Shown: positions 5,359 to 5,480 of the stretch, in pieces
Layout of the letters: the number at the start of each line of letters is the position of its first letter
How positions within the stretch are numbered: position 1 is the stretch's first letter
NCBI GenBank assembly: GCA_013698195.1
Contig: JACCVK010000303.1
Span: 1 to 5,480 of the forward strand
Source: Actinomycetota bacterium
GTDB lineage: Bacteria > Actinomycetota > Thermoleophilia > Gaiellales > Gaiellaceae
Direction: 5' to 3'
DNA length: 5,480 bases
Translations under genes and position numbers: made by a program
Notes under the pieces: generated by a model
What the model saw: only the letters and a program-made list of their open reading frames with translations
Told to the model about the DNA's origin: nothing
Database searches by the model: none

Positions 5359-5480
5359 GCTTTCGTGCACGCATCGCGATCGCGGCCGCGGCGGCGGTCG
5401 CTCTCGCCGTCGTGCTTGCGTCCGTGGTCGTGTTCTTCATCGTGCGCGATCAGCTGCGTGGCCAGATCGACGAAGGGCTC
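5355..5480 (+). CDS. Sensor histidine kinase, N-terminal part (3' end outside window)
   Basis: ATG 5355 overlaps the regulator's TGA as ATGA, and the frame stays open to the window edge, giving 42 residues. They start MSFRARIAIAAAA and form a short basic cytoplasmic lead (R4, R6), one long transmembrane helix (about 7-30, rich in A, V, L and F), then a charged stretch RDQLRGQIDEGL typical of the beginning of a kinase's extracytoplasmic or signalling region. The DHp, HAMP and ATPase domains are not in view, so the kinase identity rests on the operon position directly after an OmpR/PhoB-family regulator and on the N-terminal architecture. It would be the membrane partner that phosphorylates D52 of the regulator. 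Confidence 0.85.
   Translation, partial: MSFRARIAIAAAAAVALAVVLASVVVFFIVRDQLRGQIDEGL

Overview
This is a GC-rich chromosomal window with no sign of mobile DNA: no insertion sequences, integrases, CRISPR repeats or shifts in codon use between genes. High third-position GC, an MprA/PhoB-type two-component operon next to an HtrA-like protease, and genes that appear to start without a Shine-Dalgarno sequence all suggest an actinobacterium. A deep lineage such as Thermoleophilia is possible, but that placement is an impression and not a measured result.

Layout. At 1-140 lies the C-terminal tail of an unrecognised plus-strand gene, followed by a terminator-like hairpin (148-174) and about 200 bases with no gene. 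A complete rel gene for a bifunctional (p)ppGpp synthetase/hydrolase follows on the plus strand (354-2558). It converges on a minus-strand gene for a cupin-TPR protein (2617-3264), with a hairpin in the 58-base gap that could terminate both. Next come a noncoding stretch with a very strong hairpin (3304-3330) and a weaker one (3381-3399), then a minus-strand membrane-anchored HtrA/DegS-type serine protease with a PDZ domain (3459-4562). A 118-base divergent intergenic region separates the protease from a plus-strand OmpR/PhoB-family response regulator (4681-5358). The regulator overlaps by ATGA the start of a membrane histidine kinase that runs off the window (5355-5480).

How the genes fit together. 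Two modules are visible. Rel sets the alarmone level for the stringent response. The protease, regulator and kinase look like an envelope-stress unit: the kinase would sense a signal at the membrane, the regulator would bind DNA, and the anchored protease would act on damaged exported proteins. This resembles mycobacterial MprAB with PepD, except that the protease is divergent and not downstream. The divergent region carries a run of 11-base-phased repeats of the kind OmpR/PhoB-family regulators bind, so it may control both directions.

The most notable points are those phased repeats (4584-4623) and a pair of matching TANNNT -10 boxes, each exactly six bases before an ATG and without a ribosome binding site, suggesting leaderless mRNAs for rel and for the cupin-TPR gene. 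Nothing in the window makes a convincing case for an entirely new system.
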